The notes under the pieces are model-generated. The model was not told where the DNA came from, ran no database searches, and saw nothing but the letters and a program-made list of their open reading frames with translations. 59,063 nt of DNA from CATOSK01 sp034423195 (GTDB taxonomy: Bacteria > Chloroflexota > Dehalococcoidia > Lucifugimonadales > UBA3495), in contig DAOUIZ010000032.1 of assembly GCA_034423195.1 (NCBI GenBank), positions 1 to 59,063 of the forward strand, written 5' to 3'. Positions 1 through 8,560 of this stretch are shown here, piece by piece. A program made the position numbers and the translations under genes. How positions within the stretch are numbered: the first letter of the stretch is position 1; every line of letters begins with the position of its first letter.

Positions 1-131
1 CAGCATTGTTGGCTGCATCACCCCTCCACCCTGTTCGTTTCCACTTATCAGCAGACTGCCAATCCTGCCCTGCTTTGTAAACTCCCTTTCCCAACCACTT
101 TCAGCCATACCCCCTTCATTGAGCACCTTCA

Positions 132-160
132 TTGACTGACCGGCGGGGCTGCTCTACACT
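132..160 (+). promoter_or_regulatory. Sigma70-type promoter for the flavin oxidoreductase gene
   Basis: TTGACT at 132-137 and TACACT at 155-160 are separated by 17 bases. Transcription would start near 167, giving a leader of about 48 bases to the ATG at 215. Nothing else was recognised in bases 1-131. Confidence 0.5.
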
Positions 161-214
161 CGGCTCAGTTGCCGGGTCCCGGCGTTCTAACCGGCGTTGC
201 TGAGAGGAAAAACG

Positions 215-1360
215 ATGCGCTTCGGGATGTTTTACGAGCTACAGATGCCCAAGCCCTGGTCGGCCACCGCCGAGTACGACACGCTGTGGGACGCCGTCCG
301 CCAGGTGACATACGCCGAGGAGATGGGGTTCGAGCACGTCTGGCTGGTGGAACACCACTTCCTGCCCGAGTTCGCCCACTCCAGCGCGCCGGAAGTGACC
401 CTGGCGGTGATGGCGCAGGAGACGGAGAAGATGCGCCTTGGGTTCGGCGTGGTGCTGGCTCCCGTGCATCATCCTCTGCACGTGGCGGCCCGGGCGGCGA
501 CGCTGGACATCTACTGCAACGGGCGGCTGGACGTGGGAGTGGGGCGCACCAAGGGGCCGTACCAGATAACTCCCTTCGGTACTTCGGTGGACCAGACTCA
601 GAGCATGATGGTGGAGACGCTGGAGTGCCTGGCGGGGATGTGGACCCAGGACGTTTTCTCCCACGAGGGGGAGAACTGGAGCATCCCGCCCCGGGAGGTC
701 ATTCCCAAGCCCCTCCAGAAGCCGCACCCGCCGCTTTGGATGGCCTGCACCCAGGAGGACACCTTCCGTCTGGCGGGACAACTGGGGCTGGGATGCCTGG
801 TGAACACCCTGGGCGGGACGGACAAAACCCGGGGGCTGGTCAACGCCTATTACGAGTCCATCGAAAACTGCACCCCGGTGGGACACTTCGTCAACCGGCA
901 GGTGGTGGCGTCGACGATGGGATTCTGCGACGAGAACGGCGCCCGGGCCCGAGAGAAGGGGGCGGGAGTCGCCAACTGGTACCTGACCCAGAGCCGCCAG
1001 CGGTTCACCCTGGAATGGGCGGGGGTTGATCCCGACGCGGTGCCGAAGGAATACCAGTTCTACGTGCAGGGCGGCGCGGTCCGGGGCGGCGGGCCTTCCC
1101 AGGACCCGCAGCAGCAGAAACCGCCAACGCCGGATGAGCTGCTGGCGGGCGGCGGCTACTGCGTGGGCAACCCGGACGACTGCATCCGGGTGATTGAGGA
1201 GTTCGAGGCGATGGGCGTGGACGAGATCATGCCCATCTTCCAGGCGGGCTACGCCACCAACGAAGAGGTGATGAACTCCATCCGCCTGTTCGGGAAGTAC
1301 GTCATCCCTCATTTCCGGGAGAAGGAAAAGCGGGCGGCGGCCGCGAACGGCTCCAGCTAG
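215..1360 (+). CDS. LLM-class flavin-dependent oxidoreductase
   Basis: A 381-residue protein of the bacterial luciferase-like monooxygenase family, cytoplasmic, expected to use reduced FMN or F420. The N-terminus starts with a beta strand of the type MRFGMFYELQMP, followed by the family features EEMGFEHVWLVEHHF and a later RLDVGVGRT segment. The ATG at 215 is preceded by GAGAGG at 203-208 and is preferred over the in-frame TTG at 197. The substrate cannot be read from sequence. An SDR gene follows after 81 bases on the same strand, so the two may be co-transcribed. Length is normal for the family, whose members act on sulfonates, aldehydes, amines and similar compounds. Confidence 0.85.
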   Translation: MRFGMFYELQMPKPWSATAEYDTLWDAVRQVTYAEEMGFEHVWLVEHHFLPEFAHSSAPEVTLAVMAQETEKMRLGFGVVLAPVHHPLHVAARAATLDIYCNGRLDVGVGRTKGPYQITPFGTSVDQTQSMMVETLECLAGMWTQDVFSHEGENWSIPPREVIPKPLQKPHPPLWMACTQEDTFRLAGQLGLGCLVNTLGGTDKTRGLVNAYYESIENCTPVGHFVNRQVVASTMGFCDENGARAREKGAGVANWYLTQSRQRFTLEWAGVDPDAVPKEYQFYVQGGAVRGGGPSQDPQQQKPPTPDELLAGGGYCVGNPDDCIRVIEEFEAMGVDEIMPIFQAGYATNEEVMNSIRLFGKYVIPHFREKEKRAAAANGSS

Positions 1361-1441
1361 GCCACGGCAACGGTTCCGCCGCAGGTCTGGTACCAGCATC
1401 CCCAAGCTACCTTATGACGCCCTGGCGTCCCCGGAGGAACG

Positions 1442-2242
1442 ATGAGTCTTGATGTTTTTGACGTTACCGGCCAGAAGGTCCTGATTACCGGCGCTGGTCG
1501 CGGCATAGGCAAGGGAATCGCGCTGGCCTTCGCCGAGGCGGGCGCGGAAGTGGGGGTGAGCGCGCTGACTCCCACCGGAGTTACGCAGGTGGTGAAGGAG
1601 ATCGAAGCCCTAGGCGCCAAGGGCCATGCCTTCACCGGCGACGCCACCAAGGCGGCGGACATGGACCGGGTGGCGGAGGAAGCCATCGCCGCCCTGGGGC
1701 ACATCGACGTCCTGGTGACCTGCGTGGGGGACTCGATCCGGGGATCTGTCGCCCCGCTGCCGGGCAGCTCCACTCCGGCGATGACGGAGGAGAACTGGCA
1801 CTTCATCGTGGACATCAACCTGACCCAGGCCTTCCAGGGGTGCCGGGCCCTGGGCCCTCATCTGCTGGAGCGGCGACAGGGGAGCGTCATCAACGTTTCC
1901 GGCTGGGCGGCTTTCCGCGGGCGTCCCGAGTCGGCAGCCTACGACGCATCCAAGGCGGGCATCATGCGGATGACCGAATGTCTGTCCCAGGAATGGGCGC
2001 CCTACGGGATCCGGGTCAACTCCATCGCGCCGGGGAGTTTCCCCGACCCGGAGCAGATTGGGGAGGAGGCTTACCGGAACCGGAACGAGGCGGCGAAGGG
2101 GACGGTCCCGCTAGGACGAGTGGGCCGTCTAAAGGAGATCGGCTACCTGGCCGTGTACCTGGCATCACCGGCGGCAGCCTACGTGACGGGACAGACTTGG
2201 GCGGTGGACGGCGGGATGAGCGTCAAGCACCCGAACCCGTAG
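1442..2242 (+). CDS. Short-chain dehydrogenase/reductase (SDR)
   Basis: A 266-residue classical SDR, an NAD(P)-dependent alcohol/ketone oxidoreductase. The nucleotide-binding TGAGRGIG motif is at about residues 16-23. A VINVSGW segment supplies the catalytic Ser, YDASK supplies Tyr and Lys, and the C-terminus ends VTGQTWAVDGGM, typical of FabG-like SDRs. A strong GGAGGAAC ribosome site sits just before the ATG. It lies between an LLM flavin oxidoreductase and the ccm operon. A role in the same catabolic step as the flavin enzyme is an inference from adjacency only. Confidence 0.88.
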   Translation: MSLDVFDVTGQKVLITGAGRGIGKGIALAFAEAGAEVGVSALTPTGVTQVVKEIEALGAKGHAFTGDATKAADMDRVAEEAIAALGHIDVLVTCVGDSIRGSVAPLPGSSTPAMTEENWHFIVDINLTQAFQGCRALGPHLLERRQGSVINVSGWAAFRGRPESAAYDASKAGIMRMTECLSQEWAPYGIRVNSIAPGSFPDPEQIGEEAYRNRNEAAKGTVPLGRVGRLKEIGYLAVYLASPAAAYVTGQTWAVDGGMSVKHPNP

Positions 2243-2285
2243 CGTTCCGGCGCGGGATCCGGCCGGTTGCAGAGGAAGGGCGGAG

Positions 2286-2999
2286 GTGTCCGATCCGAAC
2301 GCGGGGAACGCCATTGCCGTTTCCGGGCTGCGGAAGGGATACGGCGACCGTCCGGTGCTGGCGGACCTGGACTTGGCCGTTCCCTGGGGGCAGCTTCTGG
2401 TGTTGTTCGGCGCCAACGGTGCGGGAAAGACAACCCTCCTGCGGGTGCTTTCCACCCAGGCACGGTCCGACGCGGGAACGGTGACGGTGGCCGGGCTAGA
2501 CCTTCGGAAGCAAGGGCGGAGCGTCCGCCGCCGCGTTGGTGTCGTTGGCCACCAGGGCTTTCTCTACGACGACCTGACCTGCCGGGAGAACCTGGCTTTC
2601 TACGGCCGCCTCTTCGGACTTTCCCAACTGGACCGCCGGGTTGACGAGGCCCTGGAGCGGGTCGGGATGAAGGACCGGGCGGGGCAGCGGGTGAGAACCC
2701 TGTCCCACGGAATGACCAAGCGGGTGGCAATCGCCCGGGCGGTCCTGCACGATCCCGACGTGCTGCTTCTGGATGAGCCGGAGGGCGGGCTGGACCCGGA
2801 ATCGGTGGAGATGCTGCGGGGAATCCTGGAGCAGTTCACCAGCGAAGGCAAGACGGTGGTGATGACCACCCATAACGTGGAACGGGGTCGGGAGTGGGCC
2901 CACCGGACGGCGTACCTGCGCGGTGGCAAGGTGGTGGCCGAGGAGCCGGAAGCGGCGGCTTACGGGTCTAATTTCTCCGGCGGCGGGGCTGATGATTAA
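2286..2999 (+). CDS. ccmA: Cytochrome c maturation ABC transporter ATPase CcmA
   Basis: A 237-residue ABC ATPase and first gene of a ccmABCDE run. CcmA works with CcmB, CcmC and CcmD at the inner membrane to release holo-CcmE. Visible motifs are Walker A GANGAGKTT, the signature LSHGMTKRVAIARA (the usual SGGQ is SHGM, common in heme-exporter ATPases) and Walker B LLLDEPEGGLD. The GTG start at 2286 follows an AGGAAGGGCGGAG ribosome site. Its last eight bases overlap the start of ccmB, so translation is probably coupled. The family assignment relies mainly on gene order with ccmB and ccmC. Confidence 0.88.
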   Translation: MSDPNAGNAIAVSGLRKGYGDRPVLADLDLAVPWGQLLVLFGANGAGKTTLLRVLSTQARSDAGTVTVAGLDLRKQGRSVRRRVGVVGHQGFLYDDLTCRENLAFYGRLFGLSQLDRRVDEALERVGMKDRAGQRVRTLSHGMTKRVAIARAVLHDPDVLLLDEPEGGLDPESVEMLRGILEQFTSEGKTVVMTTHNVERGREWAHRTAYLRGGKVVAEEPEAAAYGSNFSGGGADD

Positions 3000-3666
3000 C
3001 GCCCTCCACCCGGTGGGGGTCATCCTCTGGAAGGACCTGCTGCTGGAGCTGCGGTCGCGGGACATCGTTGTTTCGGTGGCCCTGTTCGGATTCCTGATGG
3101 CGGTGGTGTTCAACTTCGCCCTGAGCGTGAATCCTCAGTTCGTCAATCCGCTGGCCCCGGGAATACTCTGGGTGGCCTTTGCCTTCGCGGGCACGCTGGC
3201 GATGAACCGGGCCTTCGTGCGGGAACGGGAGCAGGGCGGGCTGGAGGGATTGCTGCTGACTCCGGCGAGCCGGGAGGCGATTTTCTTCGGCAAGGCGGCG
3301 GTCATCTTCTGCATCATGCTGATAGTGGAGGCCGTGCTGCTGCCCATCTTCGCGGCGATGCTGGGGTTCTCCGCGTTTTCCTGGCAGTTGGTTGTGGTCG
3401 TGGTGGCGGCGACGCTGGGGTTTGCCGTTGTCGGGACGCTCTTTTCCGCGATGGCGGTGCAGACCCGGTCCCGGGAGATCATGCTTCCGGTGCTGTTCTT
3501 TCCGGTGATTATCCCGGTGCTGATCGGCGCGGTGGAGGCTTCGGGCGAGGCGATAAACGGCGCGCCGGTGGGCGCTTTCGGACGGTGGGTGCCCTTAATC
3601 GCCGCTTTCGACGTGCTCTTTGTGGTAATATGTCCGTGGGTATTTTCCTTCGTGGTTGAGGAGTAA
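2992..3666 (+). CDS. ccmB: Heme exporter membrane protein CcmB
   Basis: A 224-residue polytopic membrane protein of the CcmB family, the membrane partner of CcmA. Start chosen at the ATG at 2992, overlapping the ccmA stop by 8 bases. The upstream in-frame extension lies wholly inside ccmA and reads as an arginine-rich artefact. About six hydrophobic segments are visible. Typical CcmB features include LILWKD-like VILWKDLLLELRSRD at the N-terminus and an RAFVRERE-GGLEGLLLTP segment after the second helix. The ccmC start follows after 3 bases. Confidence 0.9.
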   Translation: MINALHPVGVILWKDLLLELRSRDIVVSVALFGFLMAVVFNFALSVNPQFVNPLAPGILWVAFAFAGTLAMNRAFVREREQGGLEGLLLTPASREAIFFGKAAVIFCIMLIVEAVLLPIFAAMLGFSAFSWQLVVVVVAATLGFAVVGTLFSAMAVQTRSREIMLPVLFFPVIIPVLIGAVEASGEAINGAPVGAFGRWVPLIAAFDVLFVVICPWVFSFVVEE

Positions 3667-3669
3667 GCG

Positions 3670-4401
3670 TTGACTGCGAACTCCGGCCGGCAGGGAACGC
3701 GCACCGGGTGGTGGCGGTCGCCGGCCAACTGGCTGCTCGGCATCGGGGCCGTCCTGATGGCGTGCGACCTCTACCTCATATTCGCTGTGGCGCCCACGGA
3801 AGCGGTGATGGGCGATGTACAGCGGATTTTTTACGTTCACGTTCCCCTGGCCATAATGTCCTTCCTGGCCTTTGCCGTGGTCTTTGTTGCCAGCATCGTC
3901 TACCTTGCGCGCAGAGGGGAGAAATGGGACCGGGTGGCCCATGCCTCCGCCGAAGTGGGTCTGGTGTTTGTCTCCCTGGCTCTCATCACGGGCATCATCT
4001 GGGCGCGGCCGGTGTGGGGAGTGTGGTGGACGTGGGACCCCCGGCTGACGACAACGCTTATCCTGTGGCTGATCTACGCGGCGTACCTGATGATCCGCTC
4101 CTACGCGCCCAACCGCTCCCGGGGAGCGGTCTACGGGGCGGTGGTGGGGATCGTCGGCTTCGTGGATGTGCCCATCGTCTACTTCTCGGTTAACTGGTGG
4201 CGCTCCCTGCACCCGGAGGCGGTGGTCGGGCCGCTGGCGGAGACCGGGTCACTGGAACCGATCATGACGAACATACTCATGTTCTCCTTCCTTACATTCC
4301 TGGTACTGTTCCTGTACCTGGTGGTGGAACGGACGGCGCTGAGAGGGGCCGAGGACCGGGCGGCCGCGTTGAGATACACCCGATTGTCTGCGGAAGCGTA
4401 G
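3670..4401 (+). CDS. ccmC: Heme-handling protein CcmC
   Basis: A 243-residue membrane protein that loads heme onto CcmE. The tryptophan-rich WWD-type motif WGVWWTWDPRLT is present, with conserved histidines on either side (YVHVPLA before it and a later His in RSLHPEA). Six transmembrane helices are apparent. The start is TTG at 3670, two bases after the ccmB stop. No closer ATG fits the family N-terminus. Translation is probably coupled to ccmB. The WWD motif makes the assignment secure, although ccmC and ccmF/resC share it. Length (about 240) matches CcmC rather than CcmF (over 600). Confidence 0.93.
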   Translation: MTANSGRQGTRTGWWRSPANWLLGIGAVLMACDLYLIFAVAPTEAVMGDVQRIFYVHVPLAIMSFLAFAVVFVASIVYLARRGEKWDRVAHASAEVGLVFVSLALITGIIWARPVWGVWWTWDPRLTTTLILWLIYAAYLMIRSYAPNRSRGAVYGAVVGIVGFVDVPIVYFSVNWWRSLHPEAVVGPLAETGSLEPIMTNILMFSFLTFLVLFLYLVVERTALRGAEDRAAALRYTRLSAEA

Positions 4402-4405
4402 GCCA

Positions 4406-4606
4406 GTGGGTGGTCCAGTGGAGCTGGCGGTCTTGTTGCAGAGCGGTGTGCCACCGGCGAATATCCCCTTCATAGTCGCCGCCTTCGCCGTTACCGGCGT
4501 TGCCCTCCTGGCCTACGGGTTCTATGTGTTCCGGCGGCGGCGGGAAGCGGAGCGGGAGGTCCTGGGACTGGAAGGCGAGGAAAGGCAGGATGGGCCGGGC
4601 GGTTGA
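4406..4606 (+). CDS. ccmD: CcmD-like small membrane protein
   Basis: A 66-residue protein with one transmembrane helix (about residues 21-43) followed by a basic FRRRREAEREV segment, the layout of CcmD, which stabilises the CcmABC-CcmE complex. Sequence identity cannot be judged because CcmD proteins are short and divergent; position directly after ccmC and before ccmE is the main support. The start could be GTG at 4406 or GTG at 4418. Confidence 0.7.
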   Translation: MGGPVELAVLLQSGVPPANIPFIVAAFAVTGVALLAYGFYVFRRRREAEREVLGLEGEERQDGPGG

Positions 4607-4741
4607 TGCAGGAAGGGATTCCGGCGGGCGAAGGGTGTCCAAACCATCTGGATGGTCGAATCTTCCGGGGTTGCATCTTCCGGGGTTAGAATGGATGAAC
4701 AGGAATGACAGTCCAGCATTACGGTCCGATAGAGGCGAAAA

Positions 4742-5269
4742 GTGGCGGAAGCTGACCCGCAGCCGGTGCGGCTGCTGACCGACGAAGACGAGTCCAACCG
4801 GGGACACCGGCTCCGGTTCATCGTCCTGGGAATCGCGGTGGCCGTGGCCGTGGGGTTCATGGTCTACGCGGCCTTCCCCAGCAACACCCAGTATTTCCTG
4901 ACGGTGGACGAGTTCATGGCCGGCGAGGAGTACCAGGATGGCCAGATGCTGCGGGTCTCGGGGAAACTGGTGGCCGACAGCTTTGTCAGGGAGGAAGGGT
5001 CAACCCAGTCCTACTTCCGGCTAACCAGCGATGCGGAGCAGGCTCACCCGCAAGTGACGGCGTCATACGTCGGGGTCATGCCTGACCTGTTCTTCAACCC
5101 CCACTCGGAGATTGTCCTGGAAGGCCGGTACACTCCCGAAGAGGTGTTCGCGACGGACCACATCCTGGTCAAGTGTCCCTCCAAGTACCAAGCCCTGGAA
5201 GAGGCGCAAGGCCAGGACGGGCTCCCGTATGAGGAATATCCAGCCGTGGAGTACCCGGCCAGCGGGTGA
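4742..5269 (+). CDS. ccmE: Heme chaperone CcmE, cysteine (CXXXY) type
   Basis: A 175-residue periplasmic heme chaperone anchored by one N-terminal helix (about residues 26-44), followed by an OB-fold domain with the CcmE landmark VSGKLVADSF. The heme-attachment site is LVKCPSKY, so the usual HXXXY is CXXXY with Cys145 and Tyr149. This variant is known from archaea and some sulfate reducers. The start is GTG at 4742. The gene ends the ccm run, and ccmF/ccmH are not in the window. An intrinsic terminator follows at 5298. No ATG in the correct region offers a better start. Confidence 0.9.
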   Translation: MAEADPQPVRLLTDEDESNRGHRLRFIVLGIAVAVAVGFMVYAAFPSNTQYFLTVDEFMAGEEYQDGQMLRVSGKLVADSFVREEGSTQSYFRLTSDAEQAHPQVTASYVGVMPDLFFNPHSEIVLEGRYTPEEVFATDHILVKCPSKYQALEEAQGQDGLPYEEYPAVEYPASG

Positions 5270-5297
5270 TCGCTCCCGCAACTCATTGGCAAAAGCA

Positions 5298-5322
5298 ACG
5301 CCCCGCCGGACTGGCGGGGCGT
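5298..5322. terminator. Bidirectional intrinsic terminator between ccmE and korB
   Basis: A 10-bp perfect stem (5298-5307 with 5313-5322), five-base GGACT loop, T-rich on the plus side and A-rich on the left so it can serve both converging transcripts. Confidence 0.8.
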
Positions 5323-5351
5323 TTCGCATTGACCCTGGGTTGGGGGCAGGA

Positions 5352-6218
5352 CTAGATGGCGTAGGAGTTCATCAGCTCTTCCAGGGAGCGTCCCCGGTTC
5401 TTGCTCCAGACATCTTCGAGCCGGCCGTCCAGGGACTGGCGGCTCTCGTCCTGGTATATGACGCCCAGGGGCAGGCCGCGCTGCTGGATGAGGGAGTAGG
5501 CGGCAGCCTTGTCCGAGGCATCGTGGTCTTCCGGGATGTCCCAGATGAGGGGCTGGATGCCCTCCCGGGGCTTCCCCTTGAGCAGTTCGTAGGTGTCGTT
5601 GTAGGTCACGCAGGGGGACTGGACATGGACCATCGCAAAGCCCTTGTGGTTCATCCCCTGGTTAATCAGGGAAGCCAACTGGCGGGGGTTGCCGGAGAAC
5701 CCGGAGGCGATGAAGGAAGTCCCCAGGGTCAGGTAGAGTTCCAGCGGGTCGGTCTCGTGTTCCAGCTTGCCGAAGGGGGTTGAGCTGGTGACCGTCCCTT
5801 CCTTGGTGGTGGGAGAACTCTGGCCCTTGGTCAGGCCGTAGACCCCGTTGTCCATGATGACGGCGCATACATTGAGGTTCCGAGCCGCCTGGGGGCCGAT
5901 GTGTTCCCCCCCGATGCTGAGGAAGTCGCCGTCGCCGGCTACGATTATCACGTTCAACTCGGGGCGGGCCATCTTCACGCCCATGGAGATGGGGAGCGTC
6001 CGGCCGTGGATGCCGTGGAAGCCGTAAGGCTGGGAACCTTCCAGGAGATGGACCAGGTTGCCGGAGCAGCCGATACCGGCGACCACCACGTTGTTCTCAA
6101 TGGGCTCGCCGGTCTCCTCCAGCCGGTTGATCATGGCCAGCTCAAGGGCCCGGCGCACACCGAAGTCCCCGCAGCCGGGGCACCACTTGAAGTCGTACTC
6201 GGGATTTTTCTTGCTCAT
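5352..6218 (-). CDS. korB: 2-oxoacid:ferredoxin oxidoreductase beta subunit (KorB-type)
   Basis: A 288-residue ThDP-binding subunit. Cysteines that would hold a [4Fe-4S] cluster are visible: WCPGCG (Cys13, Cys16), GIGCSGN (Cys51) and SPCVTYND later. The ThDP/Mg motif is GDGDFLSIGGEH. It oxidatively decarboxylates a 2-oxoacid with CoA to acyl-CoA, reducing ferredoxin, in the cytoplasm. Its ATG overlaps the korA stop (ATGA), so the two are translationally coupled. Whether the substrate is 2-oxoglutarate, pyruvate or a branched-chain oxoacid is not determined by sequence; KorB is the closest family label. Confidence 0.88.
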   Translation of the reverse strand: MSKKNPEYDFKWCPGCGDFGVRRALELAMINRLEETGEPIENNVVVAGIGCSGNLVHLLEGSQPYGFHGIHGRTLPISMGVKMARPELNVIIVAGDGDFLSIGGEHIGPQAARNLNVCAVIMDNGVYGLTKGQSSPTTKEGTVTSSTPFGKLEHETDPLELYLTLGTSFIASGFSGNPRQLASLINQGMNHKGFAMVHVQSPCVTYNDTYELLKGKPREGIQPLIWDIPEDHDASDKAAAYSLIQQRGLPLGVIYQDESRQSLDGRLEDVWSKNRGRSLEELMNSYAI

Positions 6219-7945
6219 GCCCGCACCATCTCCTTCTGGTGAGACTGGGTCATCTCGCTGATTTGCCTGACCAGCTCCCGCACCTTGAACGGCAGGCCGG
6301 TGTACTGGGTTATGGAATAGGCGTTCACTCCCTGGGACCTGAGAATCGAGGAAAACTGCCCCTGGAAGTTGAGCTCAGGCACAATGACCAGTTCCTTGCT
6401 CTTGAGTTCCTCCAGGAGTTTGGGGGGAAGGGGATGGAGGAACATGGTGTAGTTCCATCCAACATCAACTCCTTGCTCCCGCAGTTGCCGGTAGGCTTCG
6501 TAGCCGGGGCCCTTGGAGCCGCCCCAGGGCATCACGGCCACCCGGGCGTCCGGGTTCTCCGACTCGTAGTATCCGTCTTCGAGAAGGCCCAGCTTGCTGA
6601 AGCGCCGCTCGGTCATCTGGATGTGGCGCTCGGGCAGGTGGGTGGTGTCGCCCATGGCATCGTGTTCCGAGCCGTTGGCCACGTAGGCGCCGGGGTTGCC
6701 CGGCAGGGGCATGGGAGAGAGCTCAAACCCGTCGTAGCGCTGGTACCCGTTGGTCCCCTGATAAGTCTGGCGGTACTCGACCTTGACGCTGGATACGTCG
6801 GGGACCGGGATGTTCTGCACCCGCTCGGCCAGGGACATTTCGGTCATCAGGACCACCGGGCCCTGGTAGCGCTCGGCCCAGTTGAAAGCCCACATCGCCC
6901 CGAAGAAGGCTTCCTCCACCGTGCCGACGGCAATGATGGGAATCCGGACGTCGCCGTGGGCGGGGAACATGCAGGCCATCAGGTCGGACTGCTCCGTCTT
7001 GGTGGGCAGCCCGGTGGCGGGACCGCCGCGCTGCACGTCGACGACCACCAGCGGTATCTCGGCCATCCAGGCCAGGCCCAGTCCCTCGCTCATCAGCGAG
7101 AAGCCGGGGCCGGCGGTGGCGGTCATCGCCTTCTTGCCGGCGAACCCGGCGCCAAGGATGCCGGTGATGGACTCGATTTCCGAACTCACCTGGTAGGCGA
7201 ACTTGCCGGGGCCGACCAGGTTGCGCTCCATCCAGACCAGGATGGTGGTGGCGGGAGATATGGGGTAGCCCACATAGAAGTCGACGCCGGCGGCCGTGGC
7301 GCCCAGGCACAGGGCCTCGTTGCCCTTCAGCATCAGTTGCTTGTAATCGGGCATCCGGGGAGGGGCCAGGTCGCCGAGGACGAAGCCGCTCTGGGCGGTA
7401 TGCTCGCGGCCCAGGTTGATGGCCTGGATGTTGGACCGGATGATTTCGTCGTCGTTGGCGCGACCGCGGCTGAACCGTTCTTCGACGAAGCGCTCCAGGT
7501 ATTCCTGGGGCATGTTGACGAGGTGGGCCAGGGCGCCGATGACCACCATGTTGGCGGCCCGGTTGTTGCCGGTGGAGCGGGCCAGCTCGTCAATGGGCAT
7601 TCCGACGACGCGGGCTTCGCCCGTGGGGGTAAATTCCTCGAAGTCCCGGTCGTTGGAGTTGTAGATGATGACTCCGCCGTCCCGGACTTCCCAGCCATGG
7701 GTCTCGTAGGCTTCCCGGTTGAATGCCACCAGGACATCGACATCATCGCCGGCGCTGAGGATGGGAGAATCGGAAATGCGGGCCTGGGTCCAGGTTGGGC
7801 CGCCCAGGATCTGGGAAGGGAAGGTGGCATAGGTGAGGGCGTGGTACCCGACCTGGGTGGAAACTTGGGCCAGTCCTTCGGCCGAGGTAACTACTCCCTG
7901 TCCGCCTTCTCCGGCGAAGCGGACTACGAAGTCGCGCATTTGCAT
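6215..7945 (-). CDS. korA: 2-oxoacid:ferredoxin oxidoreductase alpha subunit with fused gamma domain
   Basis: A 576-residue fusion. Residues about 1-190 are the gamma domain (FAGEGGQGVVTSAEGLAQ near the N-terminus). The rest is the alpha/pyrimidine-binding domain with YPISPATTILVWME and a C-terminal domain II. This gamma-alpha fusion with a separate small beta subunit is the usual KorA/KorB layout of Actinobacteria and Chloroflexota. The start is the ATG at 7945, six bases after GGGAGGA; the upstream TTG is ignored. A promoter candidate lies about 330 bases upstream at 8281-8310. Confidence 0.88.
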   Translation of the reverse strand: MQMRDFVVRFAGEGGQGVVTSAEGLAQVSTQVGYHALTYATFPSQILGGPTWTQARISDSPILSAGDDVDVLVAFNREAYETHGWEVRDGGVIIYNSNDRDFEEFTPTGEARVVGMPIDELARSTGNNRAANMVVIGALAHLVNMPQEYLERFVEERFSRGRANDDEIIRSNIQAINLGREHTAQSGFVLGDLAPPRMPDYKQLMLKGNEALCLGATAAGVDFYVGYPISPATTILVWMERNLVGPGKFAYQVSSEIESITGILGAGFAGKKAMTATAGPGFSLMSEGLGLAWMAEIPLVVVDVQRGGPATGLPTKTEQSDLMACMFPAHGDVRIPIIAVGTVEEAFFGAMWAFNWAERYQGPVVLMTEMSLAERVQNIPVPDVSSVKVEYRQTYQGTNGYQRYDGFELSPMPLPGNPGAYVANGSEHDAMGDTTHLPERHIQMTERRFSKLGLLEDGYYESENPDARVAVMPWGGSKGPGYEAYRQLREQGVDVGWNYTMFLHPLPPKLLEELKSKELVIVPELNFQGQFSSILRSQGVNAYSITQYTGLPFKVRELVRQISEMTQSHQKEMVRA

Positions 7946-8280
7946 CAAAGCTCCTCCCGTCTAGCGGTGGCGTGATAAATGGTGAAGCAGGGGATAGTCG
8001 GCGGGAGTGCCGGGATACCGGGCCGAGGAGGGCAAGCCAAGAGGGGCCCGGCAGGGGCGCCGGGTCGCACATTTATTGAAGGTCGTCATCTTCTCTTTGG
8101 GCTGCCGTTGCCCCGCCCTGGCGAGGGAACCTGCCACGGGTGGGTACGGCTCCGGCGGAAGAGTGCGCAGACGCTGACGACGGCGCATGGTCCACCGGCC
8201 CGCCAGGTAATCCTCTGTTGTGGTTGGGCCTAACTGGAGTCGGTTGAAACCACTCGGCAGTAGCCGACTTTGTTCAGCGG
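7946..8280 (-). other. Long untranslated leader of korAB
   Basis: About 330 bases separate the predicted korA promoter from its start codon. I see no known riboswitch core and no convincing small gene. The open frames here are GC-driven and lack protein character. Confidence 0.3.
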
Positions 8281-8310
8281 AATATATCATTGGCGTCGAA
8301 TCGGTGTCAA
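8281..8310 (-). promoter_or_regulatory. Promoter for korA-korB
   Basis: On the minus strand TTGACA (8305-8310) and TATATT (8281-8286) with an 18-base spacer. Bases 8311-8560, between this and the DUF1800 gene, show no gene. A weak plus-strand TAAAAT near 8481 may serve DUF1800. Confidence 0.5.
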
Positions 8311-8560
8311 CGTAAAGCGGGCCGGCACATTTGGCATTCTGGGGGGCCCGTTCAAAGGGACCTCGGGACAACCGGCAGACGTTCCACCTGGGGACTCGCC
8401 GCGAACCGGCGGATTCGGCTGCCGGGAATAATAATGGACAGGCCCTGGAGAATGCCGTTTGCGGGATGACATTTCCCTTCTAAAATGCTAGGATTCATCC
8501 GTATAACTTTGCCATTATTTGGAAAGGATGGTTGCAAAACCCCACTCTGGAGGACAGGCT

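Noticed and set aside
6239..7975. Long plus-strand open frame opposite korA
   Set aside because: It is antisense to a clear 2-oxoacid oxidoreductase gene; its glycine/histidine-rich product is typical of GC-rich shadow frames.
7961..8371. Gene in the korA leader
   Set aside because: The open frame is arginine/proline-rich, has no ribosome site and covers the predicted promoter.
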